Source: CAINEC01 sp046073825 (GTDB lineage: Bacteria > Bacteroidota > Bacteroidia > AKYH767-A > OLB10). Taken from it: a stretch of DNA of 8,964 bases. This document shows positions 1-6,642 of this stretch, piece after piece. The notes below the pieces were generated by a model that was not told the origin of the DNA, did not search any database, and saw only the letters and a list, made by a program, of their open reading frames with translations. Every line of letters begins with the position of its first letter. Positions within the stretch are counted from its first letter, which is position 1. The position numbers and the translations under genes are program-made. The stretch covers positions 1 through 8,964 of the forward strand of contig JBJTMY010000004.1 of NCBI GenBank assembly GCA_046073825.1, in the 5' to 3' direction.

Positions 1-735
1 TATAACTTAACAACCGATGATGGTATTGGTCATACCTTTTGGGTGGTAAGTGATGATGCAACGATTCAAGCAATCGTTAAACACTTTGAGCAAATTCCTT
101 ATACCTATGTGGCAGATGGACATCATCGCACAGCTGCGGCAGCGTTAGTTGGTAATGAACTAAAAAGTGCAAACCCAAATCATACAGGAAAAGAAGAATA
201 CAATTATTTCTTAGCGGTACATTTTCCAGATAATCAATTACAGATTATGGATTATAATCGTGTGGTGAAAGACTTGAATGGTTTATCAGACGAAGAGTTC
301 ATGAATAAGCTTTCTGAAAAATTTGACATTAAAGAAGTAGGAAGCACAGAGCACCGCCCTGACCAATTACATAATTTTGGAATGTACCTAAACGGTGTAT
401 GGTATTCATTAACTGCAAAAGCAGGAACCTATAACGACCAAGATCCGATTGGAGTTTTGGATGTGACTATACTTAGTGAAAGTGTATTAGCACCAATTTT
501 AAATATTACCGATTTACGAAAAGACAAACGAATTGAATTTGTTGGAGGCTTAAGAGGATTAGGTGAATTAAAAAGACGTGTTGACAATGGCGAAATGAAA
601 GTTGCCTTTGCATTATATCCTGTTACAATGAAGCAATTAATAGATATTGCTGATAACGGACTTATCATGCCTCCTAAAGTAACTTGGTTTGAACCCAAGT
701 TAAGAAGCGGTTTAGTGATTCACGAATTGTTATAG
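1..735 (+). CDS. DUF1015 family protein, C-terminal part (runs in from the left edge)
   Basis: The reading frame is open from base 1, so the gene begins outside the window; the GTG at 43 is an internal Val and not a start. About 244 residues are visible, and members of this family usually have roughly 400. Recognition rests on the ADGHHRTAAA motif (visible residues about 38-47) and the C-terminal block MPPKVTWFEPKLRSGLVIHE, both typical of DUF1015. The D-G-H-H-R motif resembles the active-site motif of ParB/SerK-like folds (free serine kinase, SbnI), so a small-molecule kinase or nucleotide-binding role is possible. In many Bacteroidota a DUF1015 gene sits next to serC and serA, which fits a link to serine metabolism, but those neighbours would lie upstream and cannot be seen here. 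The family call is firm; the biochemical function is inference. Confidence 0.9.
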   Translation, partial: YNLTTDDGIGHTFWVVSDDATIQAIVKHFEQIPYTYVADGHHRTAAAALVGNELKSANPNHTGKEEYNYFLAVHFPDNQLQIMDYNRVVKDLNGLSDEEFMNKLSEKFDIKEVGSTEHRPDQLHNFGMYLNGVWYSLTAKAGTYNDQDPIGVLDVTILSESVLAPILNITDLRKDKRIEFVGGLRGLGELKRRVDNGEMKVAFALYPVTMKQLIDIADNGLIMPPKVTWFEPKLRSGLVIHELL

Positions 736-740
736 TTTTT

Positions 741-767
741 TGAAAGTAATTTTAAAGATATCTTTCA
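741..767. repeat. AT-rich inverted repeat between DUF1015 gene and transposase remnant
   Basis: TGAAAG (741-746) is the reverse complement of CTTTCA (762-767), with 15 bases between. Nested inside is the perfect 12-base palindrome AAAGATATCTTT (754-765); the two foldings compete. It begins six bases after the DUF1015 stop, so it may act as a weak terminator. It could also be the left boundary of the adjacent IS200-like element, since such transposases recognise short hairpins. No matching copy is visible on the right side of the transposase, and the T-rich tail is broken, so neither role is secure. Confidence 0.3.
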
Positions 768-778
768 TTTCGTTTTAA

Positions 779-1399
779 GAATTTCAATTGAATAAAACAG
801 ATCAGCATTTACTATTCATTGAAGATGAGCCAGCGCTTGAGGCTTTTCATTGCGTATTAACTACGCATAACTCAAGAACTTCAGCTAGAATGAAGAAGTA
901 TAATGTTAGAAAAGGTCCGTCTTTAAGATTAACCATTACGGAAGAAATTGCTCTTAAACGAATAATTGGAAATATTATTCGCGAGAATGGTTATCGGTGT
1001 ATTTCCTTCAATATCTGAATTGATCATGTGCATATCATTCTGGTATGTGATCCAGAAAAATTGACTGCTCATATTCAAAAGATAAAGTCGGTGAGTAGCA
1101 AAGAATTTCATCGGTTGAATATCCCAATGGATCATGACCCATTGAAGCATAAGGGGCATCTCTGGTCCCAAAAGTTTTATCGTGCCACCTTGGATGTTTG
1201 GGAATTAAATACCGTTACAAGGAGACCGGGATTCATATATAATGATAGTTACTTAGACAATGCTATGGAATACATTAAGAATAATAGACATAAACATGGG
1301 TTGGTAATCAGCGACGAACTTGATCAGGTAATTTCAGATTTTATTATCAACACAGAAGAAGCCTTTTCGATTGACCTTGATAGAAAGACACAGTTATAA
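779..1399 (+). pseudogene. IS200-like / REP-associated Y1 (HUH) transposase, interrupted by an in-frame TGA
   Basis: Two open segments lie in the same frame, separated only by TGA at 1016-1018. The first (779 or TTG 788 to 1015) has the N-terminal block THNSRTSARMKKYN. The second opens with I-D-H-V-H-I-I-L, the HUH metal-binding motif (His codons 1025-1027 and 1031-1033), then HLWSQKFYRATLDVWELN and EYIKNNRHKHGLV, whose Tyr (codon 1271-1273) is the likely catalytic Y1 residue. Families of this type act as single-strand DNA transposases, often on short palindromic (REP-like) elements. Because the TGA falls just before the first HUH His, and a restart at GTG 1028 would lose that His, neither fragment carries a complete active site. 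The frame is otherwise intact, suggesting a recent single mutation. No ATG start is evident: a TAA at 776-778 closes the frame upstream, and TTG 788 is a weak candidate. Most likely it is an inactivated domesticated or mobile transposase; stop-codon readthrough is less likely. Confidence 0.85.
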
Positions 1400-1478
1400 T
1401 AAAATTATTTCTAAATTTTATTTGTCGTACATTTACCCTTATTATTAGTAGCACTAAATACAGAATCAATTTTAACTC

Positions 1479-2171
1479 ATGAAACCAAAAATTCTTTTAC
1501 TACATGGATTTCTTGGTTCAATAAAACAAATGGAACCATTGGAAGAAAGCTTGAAAGAGCACTTCCAGGTTTATTGTTATGATTTGCCTGGGCATCATGG
1601 AAAATCATTCCCAGAGGAAAAATATACCTTCACAACTTTACAACAACATTTATTTGAATACATCAAAGAGTTTCAGCTGAACGGATGTTTTGTATTCGGT
1701 TATGAAATCGGTGGCTACCTCGGATTATCCTTAGAGGCAAAACGAAGTGGTACGTTTGATGGAATTTTTACTTGGGGTACCGACTATGATTGGAATCATC
1801 AAAAAGCACAAACTTACAAGCAAATTTTCTCGGCCGATAAAATTGAAAGTCGTGATGATTTATTCGCAGACCAACTCAATCTGCTACACTTCCCTTCCGA
1901 TTGGAAAGAAGTCTGCAAAGAAACTTTAAACCTAATTGAGTACACTGGAAAACATCCGCTATCAGAAAATGATATTGATAATATTTTTTGTAAAGTAAGA
2001 ATTGCTATTGGAGACCAAGATGAAAATGTTTCCATTGAAGAGAGTGCTAATTTTTATCGACAGCTACCCAATGGCTCGCTGTTAGTACTTCCAAATACAA
2101 AGCATAAATTGGAAGACCTCAATCTTGAATTATTAAAAAGTGAAATTGTTCGATTTGCCAAGTCATTATGA
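1479..2171 (+). CDS. Alpha/beta-fold hydrolase (MenH-like) with Glu at the nucleophile position
   Basis: This 230-residue single-domain protein has no signal peptide, so it is probably cytoplasmic. Fold markers are LLLHGFLGS (residues 6-14, oxyanion-loop HGF), YDLPGHHGKS (34-43) and the nucleophile elbow VFGYEIGGYLG (72-82). The other triad members are in place: Asp181 in IGDQDENVS and His209 in LPNTKHKLED. The elbow normally reads G-x-S-x-G, but here it is G-Y-E-I-G, so Glu76 (GAA, 1704-1706) replaces the catalytic Ser. The change needs two or more substitutions from any Ser codon, so a simple sequencing error is unlikely. It may be a non-catalytic or mechanistically altered member; Asp nucleophiles are known in epoxide hydrolases and haloalkane dehalogenases, but I know of no established Glu version. 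It starts 80 bases after the transposase remnant, and its TGA overlaps the ATG of the PLPBP gene, so the two are probably co-translated. Substrate unknown; MenH itself is not claimed. Confidence 0.85.
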   Translation: MKPKILLLHGFLGSIKQMEPLEESLKEHFQVYCYDLPGHHGKSFPEEKYTFTTLQQHLFEYIKEFQLNGCFVFGYEIGGYLGLSLEAKRSGTFDGIFTWGTDYDWNHQKAQTYKQIFSADKIESRDDLFADQLNLLHFPSDWKEVCKETLNLIEYTGKHPLSENDIDNIFCKVRIAIGDQDENVSIEESANFYRQLPNGSLLVLPNTKHKLEDLNLELLKSEIVRFAKSL

Positions 2172-2836
2172 GTATTAATTTAGTCAATTACGAAAAAATA
2201 AAATCCATTGCAGAAAGATATCATGCGCAACTAGTTGCTGTATCGAAAACAAAACCGCTTGATGATATTTTAGCATTGCATCACGAAGGACAAATAATTT
2301 TCGGTGAGAATTATGTGCAGGAGTTGACTGATAAATTCAAAGAGGCTCCAACCAGCATCGATTGGCATTTTATTGGACATTTACAAACGAACAAAGTAAA
2401 ATACATTCAGCCCATTGCTAAATTAATTCACGGAGTAGATAGTGAAAAATTACTTTCGGAGATTAATAAGCAAGCATCAAAAAACAATTCAATTTCAAAC
2501 ATACTTTTACAAATTCATATTGCTCAGGAAGAAACTAAATTTGGATTAGATGAAAATGAATTAGCAGAAATAATAAAAAAAATAACTGTTGGAAATTACC
2601 CTAACATAAAAGTTAAAGGATTAATGGGCATGGCAAGTTTTACAGATGATCGTAATCAAATAAAAAAGGAATTTGATTTTTTGAAAACTGTTTTTGATAG
2701 CCATAAAATCGATAAAGATTTTGATACCTTATCAATGGGAATGTCGTCGGATTATCAAATAGCCTTAGACTGTGGAAGTACTATGATTAGAATTGGTAGT
2801 GCATTGTTTGGTGAACGTAATTACAACAAATCTTAG
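2168..2836 (+). CDS. Pyridoxal-5'-phosphate homeostasis protein (YggS/PLPBP family)
   Basis: This 222-residue protein is close to the usual family length of about 225-235. It is a single TIM-barrel domain resembling the N-terminal domain of alanine racemase, but without the second domain, so racemase activity is not expected. Visible hallmarks are LVAVSKTKP (22-30, PLP Schiff-base Lys27), IFGENYVQE, DWHFIGHLQTNKVKYI, LSMGMSSDYQIAL, and the phosphate-binding block GSTMIRIGSALFG near the C-terminus. The family binds PLP without known catalysis and buffers vitamin B6 and amino-acid/keto-acid pools in the cytoplasm. The ATG sits in an ATGA overlap with the preceding hydrolase gene, which indicates translational coupling. 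At the other end its TAG overlaps by four bases the stop of the convergent minus-strand gene, leaving no room for a terminator between them. Identification is confident; a direct partnership with the hydrolase is inference. Confidence 0.96.
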   Translation: MSINLVNYEKIKSIAERYHAQLVAVSKTKPLDDILALHHEGQIIFGENYVQELTDKFKEAPTSIDWHFIGHLQTNKVKYIQPIAKLIHGVDSEKLLSEINKQASKNNSISNILLQIHIAQEETKFGLDENELAEIIKKITVGNYPNIKVKGLMGMASFTDDRNQIKKEFDFLKTVFDSHKIDKDFDTLSMGMSSDYQIALDCGSTMIRIGSALFGERNYNKS

Positions 2837-4314
2837 TGATTTGGCACTTTGCATTTTTCTATTGAATGTCTTTTTCTTCTCCCAGATTCTCCACCACATT
2901 TAGCTTTACTTTTAATGGAAACTCCCATATAAAAATCGGCACCATAGCTATCAGTTATTCCAAATAAAGGACTCAACATATCGGAACCTATTGTTAAAAT
3001 GCCATAGCGGATTCCAATACCAATTCGTGGTTTAAACTGCTCGTAAAAAGAAATTGGGAATGCTGCTTCAAAACGTTTTCGTTCATACCTAGGTGTTATC
3101 GCTATTTGATTCATTCGTCGAAGAGCAATTTTGCTTAAAACAATTCGCTGAATAATTGTCAGATTGACAAAAAAATGATTATCGAGTGCACAATCTAATT
3201 GCATACTTACAGCGGTAGGAGTAGCAATTTTAAATTTACGACTATCTCTTGTTGATGTTGGTTTACCGGTAAGTTGAGCACTTATCAAACTATCAATTTG
3301 TGTTACATCAATAAATTTTGCTGTATCAATATAAAACCAATCGGTAGAAAGATTTTCAAATTTATAGGTTCTTGCTTCGCGATTAAAAGTAAGATATCCT
3401 AAATCAATCACTGAAAATCCCAATTTGAAATCATAAGGCTTATCGGTGTTGCTGGCACAAGGACGATAATAGCTAGCATTGCGATTACGGATATACTGCA
3501 ATCCTGCGTTAATCCCCCATCCCTTGCCGCGTTTATCTAAAATACTTGATAATTTATATTCATCATTTTCAGGCAATGAATGACCATAATTCATATTCAC
3601 ATTTTGAATAATCAATAAAGAATCAGCGGAGGAATTATACGTGATGGCATCCAAGTTCCCGAACGCCGATTCAAAACCACGGTTATTCTTCCCCGTTAGT
3701 CCAAACGACAAATAATTCGTTCCATCATCTACAGCTAGTACTCCAGCAGTAAAAGCTATTTCCTGCCAAGATATCATACCCACTTTCATGGAACCACCCT
3801 CGAAGAAATAACCTTGCAAAGGATCGTAATCAAAACCTTCCTTACCAAATTTTGCGAGGTGCCAAGGTACATCTATTGCACTATACCCTGCTCTTAACGA
3901 AGTTGAGAATGCTAAACCAAATTTTTTATCTGAAAATACAAATGCGGGAGCTTTAAAAAAAGTAGACCCGAACGACCATTTATTAGGAGAAGTAAATCGA
4001 TCGGCTGTAGCATCACTTGTGTTGGCACCAGAAAACGACTTTCGGATGATACCACTCCCTTGCTTAAGATACAGGTAATTATTTACGGTATTTGCATCCA
4101 ACGAAAAACACTGTAATTCCCAATTAAAAGGAGCACCAACTACTGAAGCAGGATTCATAGTCAAACCCATTTGTCCAGCATAATTGCTATTTGAAACTCC
4201 GAATAATTCTTGAGCTTTCAACAAAGTGGAGCTCATGAAAAACACTATGAACAACCACCTTTGAATTGCTTTAATCAAAAATGAAAAAGTTATTATGTTA
4301 GAATTAGTCAACAT
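2833..4314 (-). CDS. DUF5723 family outer-membrane protein
   Basis: The frame is open from a TTG at 4323, but I chose the ATG at 4314, giving 493 residues. It begins with a long but plausible signal peptide: hydrophobic WLFIVFFMSSTLL, then an Ala-Gln site (LLKAQ|ELF) typical of Bacteroidota exported proteins. A TTG at 4276-4278 would give a more compact signal. The mature start LFGVSNSNYAGQMGLTMNP, followed by ELQCFSLDANTVNNYLYL, matches the DUF5723 pattern. The rest alternates short amphipathic strands with aromatic ends, ending near FGITDSYGADFYMGVSIK, consistent with an outer-membrane beta-barrel. After the last strand comes an unusual basic tail with two Cys (KCGGESGRRKRHSIEKCK). No function is established for the family. 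It overlaps the convergent PLPBP gene by four bases and lies 51 bases downstream of the oxidase gene on the same strand, so it may be partly co-transcribed with it, although the two share no pathway that I can see. Confidence 0.82.
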   Translation of the reverse strand: MLTNSNIITFSFLIKAIQRWLFIVFFMSSTLLKAQELFGVSNSNYAGQMGLTMNPASVVGAPFNWELQCFSLDANTVNNYLYLKQGSGIIRKSFSGANTSDATADRFTSPNKWSFGSTFFKAPAFVFSDKKFGLAFSTSLRAGYSAIDVPWHLAKFGKEGFDYDPLQGYFFEGGSMKVGMISWQEIAFTAGVLAVDDGTNYLSFGLTGKNNRGFESAFGNLDAITYNSSADSLLIIQNVNMNYGHSLPENDEYKLSSILDKRGKGWGINAGLQYIRNRNASYYRPCASNTDKPYDFKLGFSVIDLGYLTFNREARTYKFENLSTDWFYIDTAKFIDVTQIDSLISAQLTGKPTSTRDSRKFKIATPTAVSMQLDCALDNHFFVNLTIIQRIVLSKIALRRMNQIAITPRYERKRFEAAFPISFYEQFKPRIGIGIRYGILTIGSDMLSPLFGITDSYGADFYMGVSIKSKAKCGGESGRRKRHSIEKCKVPNH

Positions 4315-4365
4315 GTTAAGCAATATAATACCTAAACGAAAAACGAATTCAAAAGTTATTAAAAC

Positions 4366-5769
4366 TTATATAAACATTTTCCCAGGATTAAGTATATTAT
4401 TTGGATCAAATAATCTCTTTATCCCTTTCTGAATTTCGATTTGTGATGAATTAAAGGCGATATCCATGTACCCTTTTTGCACATATCCAATTCCGTGTTC
4501 ACCACTGATAGTTCCTTTTAGCTCTACACAGAGTTTGAATATCTCCCGAATTCCAAGGGGAACCTTGTTTTTCCAATCATCATCACTCATTTCATCCTTC
4601 AAAATATTCACATGCAAATTTCCATCGCCGGCATGTCCGTAACAAACAGATCGAAAACCATATTTTCGTCCGATGGATTTTACCCCTTCTAACAGTTTTG
4701 GCAATTCAGCGCGAGGCACAACAGTATCTTCTTCTTTATATACTGAATGCGACTTAACCGCTTCTCCGGCGGCTCGTCGCATTTTCCATAATTCATTTTT
4801 TTGAGCAGCAGTATCAGCAAACAAAACTTCATCGCATTCAAACTTATACATTAATTCTGTTATTTGTTCACATTCCTTAAACAAAACATCCACATCATTA
4901 CCATCTACTTCAATCAGTAAATGTGCCTTATGTTCATCCTTCACAGGAATTTTAACATCCACAAATTGCATCACATAATCAATTGCATCACGCTCCATAA
5001 ATTCCATCGCCGAAGGTGTAAATCCTGCTCTGAATACTGCGCTCACTGCTTCGCATGCTTTTTCAGGAGAATAGAACGGAACAAGCATCAACAGATTTTG
5101 CGTAGGAAGAGGAATTAATCGGAAAACTATTTTTGTAACAATTCCCAATGTACCTTCACTACCAATCATCAATTGTGTTAAGTTGTATCCCGTAGAATTT
5201 TTCAAAACATTAGCTCCTGTCCAAATAATCTCTCCATTTGGTAAAACAACCTCGCAATTTAGAATATAATCTTTCGTAGTTCCATATTTAACAGCCCGTG
5301 GACCACCTGCATTTTCAGCTAAATTACCTCCTAAAAAGCAACTCCCACGCGAAGCCGGATCAGGAGGATAAAACAATCCTTTTGCCTCAACAGCATCTCT
5401 AAAAATCTGATTAATTACTCCTGGTTCAACAGTAGCTTGAAGATTACGATCATCAATTTCTAAGATCTTATTAAACTTTTCCATTGATAATAAAATACCA
5501 CCATGTACGGGCAATGCCCCACCACTTAAACCAGTACCTGCTCCTCGAGGAGTAACAGGAATTTGTTCGGCATTGGCAATGCGCATAATTTCTGCAATTT
5601 GACTAACGGCTGTTGGCCTAACAACCACGGCAGGTAAAAATTTCAAATCTTCTGTTTCATCATGAGCATAATTTTGCAGTTGTTCTGCATCAATAAAAAC
5701 ATTTTCTTCACTGCATATAGCATAAAGTGATTGAAGAATATCAGCGGTAATACTAGCGTACATAGTCAT
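4366..5769 (-). CDS. GlcD-type FAD-binding oxidase (D-lactate / 2-hydroxyacid dehydrogenase family)
   Basis: From the ATG at 5769 the protein has 467 residues, the usual length for the family. The frame is open upstream to GTG 5820, but that region contains the promoter and reads unlike the family, so the start is 5769 or the ATG two codons later (5763). The N-terminal PCMH FAD domain shows RPTAVSQIAEIMRIA, PRGAGTGLSGG (about 74-84), YPPDPAS (134-140), GGNLAENAGGPRAVKYGTTK and GSEGTLGIVTK (203-213). The C-terminal FAD-linked oxidase domain shows HAGDGNLH (379-386) and SGEHGIG (422-428), the His/Glu set that coordinates a metal in D-lactate and D-2-hydroxyglutarate dehydrogenases, then LFDPNNILNPGKMF. 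The reaction is FAD-dependent oxidation of a 2-hydroxyacid such as glycolate or D-lactate to the 2-ketoacid. No iron-sulfur GlcF partner and no GlcE lie beside it, so substrate and electron acceptor are open. There is no signal peptide. Confidence 0.93.
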   Translation of the reverse strand: MTMYASITADILQSLYAICSEENVFIDAEQLQNYAHDETEDLKFLPAVVVRPTAVSQIAEIMRIANAEQIPVTPRGAGTGLSGGALPVHGGILLSMEKFNKILEIDDRNLQATVEPGVINQIFRDAVEAKGLFYPPDPASRGSCFLGGNLAENAGGPRAVKYGTTKDYILNCEVVLPNGEIIWTGANVLKNSTGYNLTQLMIGSEGTLGIVTKIVFRLIPLPTQNLLMLVPFYSPEKACEAVSAVFRAGFTPSAMEFMERDAIDYVMQFVDVKIPVKDEHKAHLLIEVDGNDVDVLFKECEQITELMYKFECDEVLFADTAAQKNELWKMRRAAGEAVKSHSVYKEEDTVVPRAELPKLLEGVKSIGRKYGFRSVCYGHAGDGNLHVNILKDEMSDDDWKNKVPLGIREIFKLCVELKGTISGEHGIGYVQKGYMDIAFNSSQIEIQKGIKRLFDPNNILNPGKMFI

Positions 5770-5780
5770 TGCTTTGATAA

Positions 5781-5809
5781 CAAATTTAATTTGAAAAAAG
5801 CTAGTCAAA
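5781..5809 (-). promoter_or_regulatory. Bacteroidota-type promoter of the FAD-linked oxidase gene
   Basis: Read on the minus strand, TTTG (5809-5806) is followed after exactly 17 bases by TAAATTTG (5788-5781). This matches the Bacteroidota sigma-A consensus of TTG, 17-23 bases, TAnnTTTG. A second TTTG lies six bases further upstream. Transcription would start near 5776-5777, leaving a leader of about 7 bases to the ATG at 5769 or 13 bases to the ATG at 5763. This rules out the upstream GTG at 5820 as the main start. Confidence 0.7.
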
Positions 5810-5856
5810 TTCAAAATCACAAGAAGTAATTAACCGACTTATTAATCAAAAAATAC

Positions 5857-5864
5857 TAAGTTTG
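5857..5864 (+). promoter_or_regulatory. Candidate -7 promoter element of the RNase H gene
   Basis: TAAGTTTG is an exact match to TAnnTTTG and ends five bases before the ATG of the RNase H gene. No TTG/TTTG box is present 17-23 bases upstream, so the -33 half is poor. If real, it would give an almost leaderless transcript starting at or near 5869-5871. It faces away from the oxidase promoter in the same 100-base divergent region. Confidence 0.45.
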
Positions 5865-5869
5865 CGGCA

Positions 5870-6511
5870 ATGGCTACAAAGAAAAAATTTTATGTTGTTT
5901 GGGAGGGAAGAATCCCAGGTGTTTACAGTAGCTGGGACACCTGCAAGAAAAACATCGAAGGTTTTACATCGGCTAAATACAAATCGTTCACGAGTAAAGC
6001 AGAGGCTGATGCGGCCTACAAAAGTCATTTTTCAAATCACATTTCGGCCTTTTCAAAAACCACCAAAAGGAATTTAAAATTATCTCATCCTCCTACCCAT
6101 AATCCTATTCGTGATAGTATATCGGTGGATGCTGCATGCAGTGGAAATCCAGGTAAGATGGAATATAGAGGCGTTGACACTACAACAAAAACAGAGTTGT
6201 TTATAATGGGTCCTTATGCAGATGGCACTAACAATATTGGGGAATTTTTAGCCATTGTTCATGCATTGGCCTATTTAAAAAAATGTGAGTTGCCCAAAAA
6301 AATCATCTACAGTGATAGTCAAATTGCCATTGGTTGGGTTAAGAAGAAAAGGTGTGGAACTAAACTGGCTGAAACCTCAAAAAATGCAATTTTATTTGAA
6401 TTAATAGACCGCGCTGAAAATTGGCTGATGAATAATACTTATTCCAACCCAATTCATAAATGGGAAACAGAAATCTGGGGTGAAAATCCAGCGGATTTTG
6501 GGAGAAAGTAG
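5870..6511 (+). CDS. Ribonuclease H with N-terminal viroplasmin (RNase H1 hybrid-binding) domain
   Basis: This 213-residue protein has two parts. Residues 1-55 are the viroplasmin/Cauli_VI domain (KKKFYVVWEGRIPGVYSSWD, then a conserved Lys/Phe-rich turn and EADAAY), which binds RNA/DNA hybrids in eukaryotic RNase H1. After a basic linker (about 56-82) comes the RNase H fold with the full D-E-D-D set: Asp87 in SVDAACSGNPG, Glu125 in NNIGEFLAIV, Asp149 in YSDSQIA and Asp209 in the C-terminal NPADFGRK. The enzyme cuts the RNA strand of RNA/DNA hybrids (R-loops, Okazaki primers) in the cytoplasm. The layout is the one common in Bacteroidota and differs from Escherichia coli rnhA, which lacks the N-terminal domain. 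It is transcribed divergently from the oxidase and is 179 bases upstream of carA. The ATG start is supported by the beginning of the viroplasmin domain immediately after it and by the -7 element just upstream. Confidence 0.95.
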   Translation: MATKKKFYVVWEGRIPGVYSSWDTCKKNIEGFTSAKYKSFTSKAEADAAYKSHFSNHISAFSKTTKRNLKLSHPPTHNPIRDSISVDAACSGNPGKMEYRGVDTTTKTELFIMGPYADGTNNIGEFLAIVHALAYLKKCELPKKIIYSDSQIAIGWVKKKRCGTKLAETSKNAILFELIDRAENWLMNNTYSNPIHKWETEIWGENPADFGRK

Positions 6512-6520
6512 TCCATTAAA

Positions 6521-6546
6521 TTAGTTTTACTAAAATTATTTTTTCT
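6521..6546 (+). terminator. Possible weak terminator after the RNase H gene
   Basis: TTAGT (6521-6525) and ACTAA (6529-6533) form a 5-bp stem around a 3-base loop, followed within a few bases by a T-rich run (TTATTTTTTC, 6537-6546). It starts nine bases after the TAG stop. The stem is short and AT-rich, so the call is tentative; position and T-run are its main support. Confidence 0.3.
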
Positions 6547-6620
6547 GCTTTATTCGGGAAAATGTTAATAATTTATTTTCGAATTTGAAGCTCTCCCTCT
6601 TAAATCTTATATTCTTTATT

Positions 6621-6642
6621 TCTGTTTTGTTTATAAAACAGA
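6621..6642. repeat. Perfect 8-bp inverted repeat upstream of carA
   Basis: TCTGTTTT (6621-6628) is the exact reverse complement of AAAACAGA (6635-6642), with a 6-base spacer GTTTAT. There is no T-run right after it, so it is not a good intrinsic terminator for the RNase H gene. It lies 48 bases before the carA ATG and shares its last two bases with the larger inverted repeat that follows. An operator or leader-RNA element for carA is possible but unproven. Confidence 0.5.

Noticed and set aside
429..698. Minus-strand frame of 89 codons
   Set aside because: It lies entirely inside the DUF1015 gene and shows no family features; it is a shadow frame.
43..735. GTG at 43 as the start of the first gene
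   Set aside because: The frame is open to base 1 and the homologous protein is much longer, so 43 is an internal Val codon.
1016..1018. Alternative genetic code in which TGA is a sense codon
   Set aside because: TGA is the natural terminator of the hydrolase gene at 2169-2171, and no other conserved gene here has an internal TGA.
929..1171. Minus-strand frame across the transposase
   Set aside because: It spans the well-recognised transposase sequence on the other strand and has no recognisable motifs.
4921..5118. Plus-strand frame rich in Cys and His, at first sight like a zinc-binding protein
   Set aside because: It is antisense to the conserved FAD-linked oxidase, and the Cys/His richness comes from reading that gene backwards.
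5770..5820. GTG-initiated N-terminal extension of the oxidase
   Set aside because: It covers the predicted promoter and adds residues unlike the family N-terminus.
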